Under the pieces are notes generated by a model. The model had not been told where the DNA came from. It did no database searches and saw nothing but the letters and a program-made list of their open reading frames with translations. Positions 7,078 to 13,917 of a stretch of DNA of 13,921 bases are shown in pieces. The DNA comes from Acinetobacter sp. (GTDB taxonomy: Bacteria > Pseudomonadota > Gammaproteobacteria > Pseudomonadales > Moraxellaceae): assembly GCA_030152275.1 (NCBI GenBank), contig JASLHF010000070.1, forward strand, positions 1-13,921. Reading direction: 5' to 3'. A program made the translations under genes and the position numbers. The number at the start of each line of letters is the position of its first letter. Position 1 is the first letter of the stretch.

Positions 7078-7296
7078 ATGGCAGGCTTATCAATTTGGCA
7101 TGTACTGATTTTTGCAATTGTGGTGATTTTGCTGTTTGGCACATCAAAGTTAAAAAACTTAGGTAAGGATGTCGGCGGCGCAGTCAAAGACTTTAAAAAA
7201 TCTGTCCGCGACGATGAGGCTGAAGCAGCCAAGCTGCAGGAGCCCCGCACCATTGATGCACAAGTTAAAACTGCTGAACATTCAGCAAAAAGCTAA
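7078..7296 (+). CDS. tatA: Sec-independent protein translocase subunit TatA
   Basis: A 72-aa single-span membrane protein that assembles into the variable-size pore-forming part of the twin-arginine translocase in the inner membrane. It has the TatA pattern: short N-terminal helix SIWHVLIFAIVVILL, the FG hinge (residues 20-21), then the amphipathic helix KLKNLGKDVGGAVKDFKKS, and a charged tail rich in D and E. E. coli TatA has Gln at position 8 where this one has His. The ribosome site AAGGA (7066-7070) is 7 bases before the ATG. It opens the tatABC operon, 12 bases ahead of tatB. Confidence 0.95.
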   Translation: MAGLSIWHVLIFAIVVILLFGTSKLKNLGKDVGGAVKDFKKSVRDDEAEAAKLQEPRTIDAQVKTAEHSAKS

Positions 7297-7308
7297 GAGA
7301 ACACATTC

Positions 7309-7728
7309 ATGCTCAATATTGGAATGACTGAGCTGCTGTGCTTTGCCATTATTGCGCTATTGGTGCTTGGCCCGGAAAAACTGCCGGAGGGCGCAAGGTT
7401 TGCGGCCAAATGGTATGGCAAAATTAAACGCTTTATCAGCACGGTGCAAAATGAAATTGATCAGGAGCTGCGCCTATCTGAATTCCGCGCCGAAGTGCAA
7501 AAAGAAATTGAGCGCATGACTGAACTGGAAAAGCGCATGCAGCAGCAAATTGATGCACTGCGAAGCGCACAGCCGGTAAAAGCAGATCCAGGCCTGCAGC
7601 GTTTGCATTATACGCAGTGCAATCTGCAGCAAGCTCCTTATTCAGCGGCGCATTTGCGCAAGTATGCACAGCATTTAACGCCCGTTCCAAGCCTCGCGCC
7701 TACTAGCTCACTGAAGATTGCCGTATGA
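7309..7728 (+). CDS. tatB: Sec-independent protein translocase subunit TatB
   Basis: A 139-aa TatB, which with TatC forms the receptor for twin-arginine signal peptides. The start MLNIGMTELLCFAIIALLVLGPEKLP matches the family: Glu8 in the membrane helix, the LGP hinge, then a long amphipathic helix with TVQNEIDQELRLSEFRAEVQKE, close to the E. coli segment. The coil continues through ERMTELEKRMQQQIDALRSAQ to about residue 92. The last 45 residues are low in known motifs and rich in P, S, A and Q, as usual for TatB tails. The stop overlaps the tatC start as ATGA, implying coupled translation of the two receptor subunits. Confidence 0.94.
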   Translation: MLNIGMTELLCFAIIALLVLGPEKLPEGARFAAKWYGKIKRFISTVQNEIDQELRLSEFRAEVQKEIERMTELEKRMQQQIDALRSAQPVKADPGLQRLHYTQCNLQQAPYSAAHLRKYAQHLTPVPSLAPTSSLKIAV

Positions 7729-8495
7729 ATGAAACCCCTGCCCTTACCCCGCTCAAGCCTGAAGCTGAACAGCTAGAGCAAATGCCGGTCATGCAGCATC
7801 TGTTTGTACTGCGGCGCTATCTGCTGAAAATCGTCAGTGTAACCCTGCTGCTGTTTTTCTGCTTGCTGCCGTTTCGCAATTATACTTATCAGCTAATGTC
7901 TGACCCGCTGCGCCAGCAGCTTCCGGCATCTTCAACCATGATTGCAACTGATGTCACCGCCACGTTTATGGCGCCTTTTAAGCTGAATCTGTTTGTAGCG
8001 CTCATGCTGGCTATGCCCTTTATTATTTATCAGCTGTGGGCATTTATCCGGCCGGCTCTGTATGAGAAAGAACGCCATTTAGCTATGCCTTTGCTTGGCG
8101 GCAGCATCGCGCTGTTTTACTTAGGCATTGCTTTCGCCTATTTTGTGACGCTGCCGGCGATTTTGCACTTTTTTATCAGTGTATCGCCGGATACTGTAGC
8201 CCCCATGACCGATATCAACAGCTATCTAAGTTTTTGTTTAAAGCTGTTCTTGGTATTTGGCCTGACTTTTGAAATTCCAATTGTCACACTGGTTTTAATT
8301 TTAGTGGGCACAGTCAGCACGCAAAGCCTGGTAGAAAAACGGCGCTTTATTATTGTCGGCTGTTTCTTTCTTGCGATGTTTGTGACACCGCCAGACGCGC
8401 TGTCAATGATTATGCTGGCTGTGCCCATGTGGATGCTGTTTGAATTGGGACTCTTAATGGGTAAATTCCTAGAAAAACCCCGCATTACAGAATAA
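7725..8495 (+). CDS. tatC: Sec-independent protein translocase subunit TatC
   Basis: A 256-aa, six-span inner-membrane protein that recognises twin-arginine signal peptides. It aligns with E. coli TatC without gaps at a +13 offset in the first half: P48 matches Pro61, E103 matches Glu116 (YEKER), and R17 matches Arg30. STMIATDV, YQLWAFIRPALY, FEIP (182-185) and TPPD (221-224) are conserved. The striking difference is in the N-terminal HLxELR motif, which reads HLFVLR (25-30): the codon GTA at 7806-7808 gives Val28 where E. coli has Glu15, one of two acidic residues that contact the signal-peptide arginines. E. coli Gln215 is also changed, to Met228. It is the last gene of tatABC, and a terminator follows. 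Confidence 0.95.
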   Translation: MNETPALTPLKPEAEQLEQMPVMQHLFVLRRYLLKIVSVTLLLFFCLLPFRNYTYQLMSDPLRQQLPASSTMIATDVTATFMAPFKLNLFVALMLAMPFIIYQLWAFIRPALYEKERHLAMPLLGGSIALFYLGIAFAYFVTLPAILHFFISVSPDTVAPMTDINSYLSFCLKLFLVFGLTFEIPIVTLVLILVGTVSTQSLVEKRRFIIVGCFFLAMFVTPPDALSMIMLAVPMWMLFELGLLMGKFLEKPRITE

Positions 8496-8539
8496 CTCTC
8501 TGAGCACCAATATGCTCAACACTCCCATTTAATCTGGCT

Positions 8540-8574
8540 AAATACGCACTTTGTATAAAGGGCGTATTTTTTAT
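8540..8574 (+). terminator. Terminator after tatABC
   Basis: AAATACGC (8540-8547) pairs with GCGTATTT (8562-8569). An inner stem CTTT/AAAG closes a GTAT loop, and a T run follows. A smaller inverted repeat TGAGC/GCTCA (8501-8518) lies just after the tatC stop. Confidence 0.85.
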
Positions 8575-8594
8575 CTTTAGCGTTCATCTTTAAA

Positions 8595-8639
8595 CTGTCT
8601 TCATTTAGTCAAAAAATTGTCATTTCCGCTTCCTACAAT
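8595..8639 (+). promoter_or_regulatory. Triple Pho-box-like repeat and -10 element of the phoX promoter
   Basis: Three head-to-tail 11-bp units, each with a TGTCA-like core and an A/T-rich tail, start at 8595 (CTGTCTT), 8606 (TAGTCAA) and 8617 (TTGTCAT). The last is the best match to the PhoB half-site CTGTCAT. A -10 hexamer TACAAT (8634-8639) lies 10 bases past the third 7-base core, and no -35 is needed when PhoB replaces it, as is known for pho promoters. This fits induction of phoX under phosphate starvation. The assignment rests on pattern and context only. Confidence 0.7.
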
Positions 8640-8695
8640 CATAAGCGATTTGTGAAACCAACTTTTATTCTAAAAACATTGCTTACGGACGTACT

Positions 8696-10666
8696 ATGAC
8701 AGCCAATACACAACAGCCAAGCCGCCGTGATTTATTAAAATGGTTTGCCGGAATTCCTTTTTTACCTTTAGGGGCGATGAGCACTGCTGCTGTGCTCGCA
8801 GGCTGTAACAGCAGTGATGACAGCACAGTGGTGACTCCGCCTGTTAAACCTGCGAATTTAAAGTCTGCGACATTTATTAAAATGGATGCGCCAACCACAA
8901 CTGTAGAACGCGCAAAGACAACAGTAGGTTCAAAGCTCAAAATTGAGTGGGATGATGCGACCTCTTCTGAATATAAATTGGGCTATGAAAGCTTTTTTGA
9001 AACAGGTGCTAAAGTCCCTAAATGGGGCGGCGGTGAAATTATTGCGGGTGGCTACTTCGATGCGAAAGGTCAGCCAATTATGGATGTCTCAGTACCAGCA
9101 TCTCCACGCCAATACTTTTCAGACTGTCCAGATGGCTCATCTTTAATTCAATTGGCAGATGCTAAAGTTGATGGTGTGAATAATCCCGTATTCCACGTAG
9201 TGCAGTTTGAGTATGCAACACAAAACCAAGCTGGCAAAAGTGAATACGGCAACCTGCCATCCCCAATTGCAATTTTGACTTTAGATCAAGATCAAAAAAC
9301 GGGGCATTTAGCACTGAAAAAGTACTATAACGTCGATACGTCATCAGTATACGGTTTGTGGATTACCTGTGGCGCAAGCATGTCACCGTGGAATACCCAT
9401 CTATCCAGTGAAGAATATGAGCCAGATGCTTTCGAACAAGATATTGGTGGCCCAAGTCCAAAAGGAATTGGTAAAAACTTCTTTGGTGATGAAACAGCAG
9501 CCAAGCCTTATAACTATGGCCACTTGCCTGAAGTCATTGTGAACAAAGACGGTAGCGGTACAATCATTAAACATTACTGCCTAGGCCGTATTTCACATGA
9601 ACTTGTGCACGTAATGCCTGATAACCGTACTGTGATTATGGGTGATGACTACACCAATGGCGGTTTCTTCATGTTTATTGCAGACAAAGAAAAAGACCTG
9701 TCTGCCGGTACTTTATATGTCGCTAAGTACACCTCTGTTTTAACCGAAACGACCACGGCACAAATCAAGTGGATTGAACTCGGCCACGCAACCAGTAAAG
9801 AAATTAAAGATATGGTGAATGTACAGAACATTCAACCAAGCGACATTATGGAAAGCTATCTTGATACTGACACCAACAAACCTGCGGATCTCAGTAGCTT
9901 TACCCCGATTATTTTAGCCAAGAAAAAGCTATGGGTAAAAGTTAAACCAGGCATGGAAAAAGCGGCAGCTTTTCTTGAAACACACCGTTATGCAGCACTG
10001 AAAGGTGCAAGTATGGCCTTTACCAAAATGGAAGGCACAACGATCAACATCAAAGATAAAGTCGCTTATTCAGCATTGGCCAATATCCAAGATTCAATGA
10101 TTAAAGATGATGCTTCATGGGTTGCAGCGCATAATGTATCGTTCAGCAGCAAAATTACAGCAGGCGGTGTGCTGGCACATGATCTTGCAGCGGCTCAATA
10201 CACCTTGACTGGTCAGCCGATGAATAGTGAATGGGTTCCATATCAATCAAAAATGATCTTAATGGGCGAAGATATTAAAGTGGACAGCTTAGGCAACACT
10301 GCGAATCCAGATAAAATTGCCAGCCCTGACAATTTAAAATTCTCTGAAACACTGCGTACGCTGTTTATTGGCGAAGACAGCGGCAACCACCCGAATAACT
10401 TCTTATGGGCCTATAACGTTGATACCAAAGCTGCACCTGTGCGCTTGCTTTCAACGCCTGCAGGTGCTGAATCTACAGGTTTGCATGCAGTCGATTCTGT
10501 GAATGGCTGGACGTACATTATGAGTAATTTCCAGCATGCTGGTGATATGAAGAGTTTATCCGCAGAGCTTAAAGAGGCTACTTTAGCCAATTACAACAAT
10601 GGCTTTAGTGCAAGCGTTGGTTACTTAACTGCTGATTTAATTATGCCTTCGGTGCAAAAGAAATAA
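8696..10666 (+). CDS. phoX: PhoX-type alkaline phosphatase, Tat signal with lipobox
   Basis: A 656-aa protein of the PhoX/DUF839 family: periplasmic or surface phosphatases using iron and calcium to free phosphate from organic esters. The N terminus has a twin-arginine motif SRRDLLK (residues 9-15), a moderately hydrophobic stretch, and LAGC (34-37), a good lipobox, so Cys37 may be lipidated after Tat export. The family segment WITCGASMSPWNTHLSSEEYEPD (222-244) contains Cys225, which by family comparison would be the bridging iron ligand, and Glu239/Glu240. GRISHE (297-302) and GDD (316-318) follow in the usual order. The Pho-box repeats upstream and the preceding tatABC operon support the call. 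Start ATG 8696 has a weak ribosome site but places the Tat motif correctly. Confidence 0.88.
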   Translation: MTANTQQPSRRDLLKWFAGIPFLPLGAMSTAAVLAGCNSSDDSTVVTPPVKPANLKSATFIKMDAPTTTVERAKTTVGSKLKIEWDDATSSEYKLGYESFFETGAKVPKWGGGEIIAGGYFDAKGQPIMDVSVPASPRQYFSDCPDGSSLIQLADAKVDGVNNPVFHVVQFEYATQNQAGKSEYGNLPSPIAILTLDQDQKTGHLALKKYYNVDTSSVYGLWITCGASMSPWNTHLSSEEYEPDAFEQDIGGPSPKGIGKNFFGDETAAKPYNYGHLPEVIVNKDGSGTIIKHYCLGRISHELVHVMPDNRTVIMGDDYTNGGFFMFIADKEKDLSAGTLYVAKYTSVLTETTTAQIKWIELGHATSKEIKDMVNVQNIQPSDIMESYLDTDTNKPADLSSFTPIILAKKKLWVKVKPGMEKAAAFLETHRYAALKGASMAFTKMEGTTINIKDKVAYSALANIQDSMIKDDASWVAAHNVSFSSKITAGGVLAHDLAAAQYTLTGQPMNSEWVPYQSKMILMGEDIKVDSLGNTANPDKIASPDNLKFSETLRTLFIGEDSGNHPNNFLWAYNVDTKAAPVRLLSTPAGAESTGLHAVDSVNGWTYIMSNFQHAGDMKSLSAELKEATLANYNNGFSASVGYLTADLIMPSVQKK

Positions 10667-10706
10667 ATCGAAGGATCATGATATCTTCATCCAAATAGAT
10701 GCAAAA

Positions 10707-10733
10707 AAATGCCGGCACATGCCGGCATTTTTT
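10707..10733. terminator. Bidirectional terminator between phoX and the NRDE gene
   Basis: AAATGCCGGC (10707-10716), loop ACAT, GCCGGCATTT (10721-10730) and more T's. An A run precedes the left arm, so the same hairpin can end the convergent - strand gene whose stop is at 10744. Confidence 0.93.
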
Positions 10734-10743
10734 ATTGCTGTTT

Positions 10744-11526
10744 TTATTGTTTCAGCGCTAGCATTATCTCGTTAATCTGTCCTTGCTGTTCGCCCTGCTG
10801 TGTTTTCTCCAGCCAGCGCCACTGTTGATGACGCAGACTTAAAAAATTGGAACAGCGCGTGCCGTACACGGGGCTTTGAATAAATGTGGATGAAAGAAGC
10901 GCCTCCATCTCTGCGCTGATGCCCGTCTGAGGCAAATAAGCAGCAATCACCTTCCGCTCATCTTCTAAAATATCCCACACCGCTGCTTCAATATCTGATT
11001 CAGGCGTACTGTCCAGCTGCAGCATCGGCAGCAGTTCCTGAGTAAAACGCTTGCGCAAATGCCGGGTTTTCACCCAATCTTCCGACATCAGCCCATTGGA
11101 CACCACATACACCCCTTTCGCTAAGATTTGAGGCGCTTCACCGCGGTTGCTCATATACACCGCTTGCTGAGTATCGCCCAAAAATAAATTAAAACCAGCA
11201 TATTCACACTGATGCTTTTCTAGGGCTTGTGCAAAACGAATTGGCGCTTCATGTGATGTTAAAAATGACTGTATCAAATGTCCACGCGAAGTTGCATATT
11301 CGGTTTTGTCTGTACCGTCTCTAAAATTGGTAATAATCGCCCAGCGTCCTGTCGCGGTCACGCCCATCCATGTACCCCCCGATTGCAAGTCTTGTCCTGC
11401 AATAATGTCGCTATGCGCCCACGCATGTAATGCTGCCGTAGGACGGTGGTAAAACTCATCGCGGTTTGAAATCAGGCATAACGGGATGCCGTCCAAGACT
11501 TGCCAAGCAAATGCCACAATGCACAT
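10744..11526 (-). CDS. NRDE family protein (TANGO2-like)
   Basis: A 260-aa protein of the NRDE/TANGO2 family, found from bacteria to humans. It starts MCIV, with Cys2 available as an N-terminal residue after Met removal, and has the name-giving NRDEF at 21-25. SGGTWMG (49-55), NFRD (67-70), AGFNLFLGD (110-118), SNGL (143-146) and GTRCSN (222-227) are further family signatures. The fold is thought to be Ntn-hydrolase-like. The molecular role is unsettled; work on relatives points to haem or lipid handling. Length is normal and the gene looks intact. It stands alone, convergent with phoX and divergent from lgt. Confidence 0.92.
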   Translation of the reverse strand: MCIVAFAWQVLDGIPLCLISNRDEFYHRPTAALHAWAHSDIIAGQDLQSGGTWMGVTATGRWAIITNFRDGTDKTEYATSRGHLIQSFLTSHEAPIRFAQALEKHQCEYAGFNLFLGDTQQAVYMSNRGEAPQILAKGVYVVSNGLMSEDWVKTRHLRKRFTQELLPMLQLDSTPESDIEAAVWDILEDERKVIAAYLPQTGISAEMEALLSSTFIQSPVYGTRCSNFLSLRHQQWRWLEKTQQGEQQGQINEIMLALKQ

Positions 11527-11619
11527 AATTCACGCTCAATATCTTTACACATTGAATGTACAACATTTTTCATGACATTCAGCTAAAATCTGTGCAAAAC
11601 AAAATGACAAGGAGCAGCA
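11527..11619. promoter_or_regulatory. Divergent gap between the NRDE gene and lgt
   Basis: This 93-bp region must hold both promoters. TAAAAT (11584-11589) is a possible -10 for lgt, but no good -35 is at the right distance. GAATGT (11554-11559) is repeated inverted as ACATTC (11575-11580), and AATGT-ACA-ACATT (11555-11567) is a tighter inverted repeat. The lgt ribosome site AAGGAG is at 11609-11614. Confidence 0.35.
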
Positions 11620-12432
11620 ATGCTGACCTACCCGAATATTGACCCTGTTGCGGTATCGCTGGGGCCGCTGCAGGTGCATTGGTATGGCCTGATGTATTTA
11701 CTGGCATTTTTATTTGCGTGGGGACTAGCTACGCACCGCGCCAAAAAGCGTGAAGGCTGGACGCCTGAAATGGTGTCTGATCTGATTTTCTATGGCGCAC
11801 TGGGCGTAGTGCTAGGCGGACGCCTCGGCTATGTCTTCTTCTACGGCTTTGACCAATTTCTGGCCAATCCGCTCTGGCTGTTTGAGGTCTGGACGGGCGG
11901 CATGAGCTTTCACGGCGGCTTTCTGGGCGTGATGATCGCCATGCTGCTGTGGTGCAAAAAATATAAAATGACCTGGTTCCAAACCCTCGACTTTATTGCG
12001 CCCTGCGTGCCGACCGGCCTCATGTTTGGACGCATCGGCAACTTTATAGGCGGCGAGCTGTATGGCCGGCCCGTAACGGATCCTAATTTTGCACTGGGCA
12101 TGATATTTCCAACCGATCCGCTGCAGCTGGTTCGCCACCCGTCCCAGCTGTATCAGGCGCTGTGTGAAGGCCTGCTGCTGTTTATTGTACTGTGGTGGTT
12201 CAGCTCGAAGCCGCGCCCGCGTTATGCTGTATCTGCGCTGTTCCTCATAGGTTACGGCATTGCGCGCTTTGTCGTAGAGTTTTTCCGTGAGCCGGACAAT
12301 GGACAGCTGTTTATCGGCTGGATGAGCAAAGGCCAATTCCTGACCGTGCCGATGATTCTGATTGGCTTATGGATGATGTGGTACGCCTATCAGAAAAAAA
12401 TCTATGATTGGGGCCCGCAAAAAAACAGCTAA
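11620..12432 (+). CDS. lgt: Prolipoprotein diacylglyceryl transferase
   Basis: A 270-aa inner-membrane enzyme that transfers diacylglyceryl from phosphatidylglycerol to the lipobox cysteine of prolipoproteins, the first step of lipoprotein maturation. Conserved parts are VHWYGLMY (19-26), MSFHGGFLG (95-103, His98), the Lgt signature GRIGNFIGGELYGR (137-150), RHPSQLYQ (172-179) and IARFVVEFFREPD (214-226). The residues matching E. coli R143, N146, E151, G154, R239 and E243 are all present; only the less critical N149 position is Gly144. About seven membrane spans fit the family. AAGGAG lies 5 bases before the ATG. Lgt would be the enzyme that lipidates the PhoX precursor if its lipobox is used. 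Confidence 0.96.
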   Translation: MLTYPNIDPVAVSLGPLQVHWYGLMYLLAFLFAWGLATHRAKKREGWTPEMVSDLIFYGALGVVLGGRLGYVFFYGFDQFLANPLWLFEVWTGGMSFHGGFLGVMIAMLLWCKKYKMTWFQTLDFIAPCVPTGLMFGRIGNFIGGELYGRPVTDPNFALGMIFPTDPLQLVRHPSQLYQALCEGLLLFIVLWWFSSKPRPRYAVSALFLIGYGIARFVVEFFREPDNGQLFIGWMSKGQFLTVPMILIGLWMMWYAYQKKIYDWGPQKNS

Positions 12433-12491
12433 GCGCAAAATTTGCACATGCTGCGCATTCCAACCGCAGCTCTTTTCTGCAAATCCCCATG

Positions 12492-12520
12492 AAGCGGCCC
12501 GCTATGCGCCGCTTTTTTTT
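12492..12520 (+). terminator. Terminator after lgt
   Basis: AAGCGGC (12492-12498) pairs with GCCGCTT (12508-12514) around a 9-base loop, followed by a run of T's to 12520. It separates lgt from the two small membrane-protein genes. Confidence 0.88.
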
Positions 12521-12583
12521 GCCTCATTGCTCTTGGTATTCTGTGCTACAGTTTAACTTTCCACATTTCAGATACACTGCCAC

Positions 12584-12970
12584 ATGCTTGAATTTTGGTT
12601 TAATCCGCAGATTTCAGTCATCAAGAAATTTTTAATTTTTGCCCTGATCGCTACCGCTACCGCGGTGCTGTACTGGATGGAACCGCTGGCGCTGGATGCT
12701 ATTTTAATGTTTATGGGCACTGGCATTATTTTTCTGATCTGCCGCTACTGCAAAATTCATTTTGCCATGAAAAATCCCGCAGGAATCTTTTATCGGCTGA
12801 TGACCTGGATTCCTATCGCGCTGCTGCTTGCGCTGATTTTTATGCAAATGAAAGATGGGGAAATATTGCTGCCTGGCGCGCAAGGCATCGGCTTCATGGC
12901 GCTGGCTATTTGCCTGTTTTCACCGCTGTCGCTGCTGAACCAAAACCCGCCTAAAACGCCAGACTTATAA
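12584..12970 (+). CDS. Small four-span membrane protein, unknown function
   Basis: 128 aa; not recognised. Hydrophobic segments near residues 14-31, 36-53, 70-87 and 95-115 predict four membrane spans with short loops and a Pro-rich C-terminal tail (NQNPPKTP). No catalytic motif is visible. The ATG has no strong ribosome site. The stop overlaps the next start as TAATG, and the two products share the opening ML-x-FW and the same spacing of hydrophobic blocks, so they look like a diverged tandem pair that may act together. The preceding terminator suggests a promoter of its own in 12521-12583, though I cannot point to convincing elements. Confidence 0.72.
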   Translation: MLEFWFNPQISVIKKFLIFALIATATAVLYWMEPLALDAILMFMGTGIIFLICRYCKIHFAMKNPAGIFYRLMTWIPIALLLALIFMQMKDGEILLPGAQGIGFMALAICLFSPLSLLNQNPPKTPDL

Positions 12971-13347
12971 TGCTGGCCTTTTGGTACTCTGAGCGCTGCA
13001 GCCGGCAAATTAAATTCTGCGCCATTGTCTTCACCTGCACGCTGATTTTGCTGTGCGCTGAACGCCTGAAACTCGCACCGCTGTTCTCTGCGCTCAGCTT
13101 AGGCATCGGCCTGCTGATGCACCTGCTGTATTGGACGCTGCAGACCCGCCAGTCCATGCTTGCGCAGCCATGGCGATCCATAGTGCAAAAAATGCCTTAT
13201 GGGCTGCTGGTGATTCTATTTTTCTGCCTGCCTAGAACAGGTAATTGGGCAGATATGCTGATGCAAATTCTGCAATGTCTAGGCTTCAGCGCGCTTGGAC
13301 TATTTCTGCTATCCATATACCAAAACCGCGCCAAACGCTTTGATTAG
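12970..13347 (+). CDS. Small four-span membrane protein, paralogue-like partner
   Basis: 125 aa; not recognised. It begins MLAFWYSERCSRQIKF. Predicted spans lie near residues 13-30, 35-55, 74-92 and 98-116, with a basic C-terminal end (NRAKRFD). Aligned without gaps to the preceding protein, about 10 of the first 36 positions are identical (ML, FW, S11, KF at 15-16, T24, LA at 35-36), and the total length differs by only three residues. Translation is probably coupled to the upstream gene through TAATG. It converges on the predicted amidase gene, with 45 bases between the stops. Confidence 0.72.
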   Translation: MLAFWYSERCSRQIKFCAIVFTCTLILLCAERLKLAPLFSALSLGIGLLMHLLYWTLQTRQSMLAQPWRSIVQKMPYGLLVILFFCLPRTGNWADMLMQILQCLGFSALGLFLLSIYQNRAKRFD

Positions 13348-13392
13348 CGCGGCGCGGCAAATACAGCTGCGGTGATCCGCTTGCTGCTGCAA
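13348..13392. other. Short convergent gap with an imperfect hairpin
   Basis: CAGC-T-GCGG (13364-13372), loop TGAT, then CCGC-TT-GCTG (13377-13386) form a stem with a small internal bulge. No T run follows on either strand, so it is at best a weak terminator for the two converging genes. Confidence 0.35.
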
Positions 13393-13917
13393 TCAGTCAG
13401 AAACCGGACGGTAATATTCATAGCGCACATTTGGATCTTTATAGACCGCATAACCGCGCTGCTGAAAATCTGAAACCCAATTCGAACCGTTAAAACCGGC
13501 AATATGGCCATAAACATGGTTTTGGGTACGGTTGATAATGTAAATGTCGCCTTTTTGCGGACGGTCAAAAGACAAATTGATTTTTTGATAGCCGATTTTT
13601 TGCAGCGTAGAACCCCAGTCGGCAGCAGCCACAGGGTGCCCATTAAATTTTGCACCGGCAGACTCAAGCGCTAAGCGCACGCTTTTTGCGCATTTTTGAC
13701 TGCTGCTTTGCGCCGTTACCCCGCGCAGGCGCTGCGCGAATTTATCAATATCAATACGCTGGCCGTTATTGGCGCCAAAAACATTTTTAGGTTTACTGCT
13801 AGAGGCTTGCTGCAAAGACGCTTTGCTTTTATTTCTGCCTTGCTGTGAACGGATCACGATTTCTGCTCTGACAGGGCCATGCGCATTTTGCATGTCCGCG
13901 CTTTGATCATAAGCCAT
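13393..13917 (-). CDS. Predicted CHAP/NlpC-P60-like cysteine peptidase or amidase
   Basis: 174 aa from the ATG at 13917, only four bases from the window edge, so the true start may lie outside. Residues 1-50 are polar and basic, with no signal peptide visible. The C-terminal domain has the layout of papain-like peptidoglycan amidases: Cys76 at a helix start (QKCAKSVRLALESAG), GHPVAAADWG (93-102), a QKGDIYII strand (121-128), YGHIAGFNG (136-144) with His138, and SDF with Asp150. By analogy Cys76 and His138 would be catalytic. CHAP enzymes, NlpC/P60 enzymes and type VI Tae effectors share this arrangement, and I cannot choose between them. No phage or secretion genes are visible nearby. Confidence 0.65.
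   Translation of the reverse strand: MAYDQSADMQNAHGPVRAEIVIRSQQGRNKSKASLQQASSSKPKNVFGANNGQRIDIDKFAQRLRGVTAQSSSQKCAKSVRLALESAGAKFNGHPVAAADWGSTLQKIGYQKINLSFDRPQKGDIYIINRTQNHVYGHIAGFNGSNWVSDFQQRGYAVYKDPNVRYEYYRPVSD

Noticed and set aside
6965..7147. N-terminal extension of the AEC permease reading into tatA
   Set aside because: The extension is not membrane-like, overlaps tatA antisense, and would run across the shared promoter region and its palindrome. ATG 6964 starts directly before the first span.
12408..12635. Open frame of 75 codons across the end of lgt and the start of the next gene
   Set aside because: It overlaps both genes in another frame, runs through the lgt terminator, and its product has no sensible composition.
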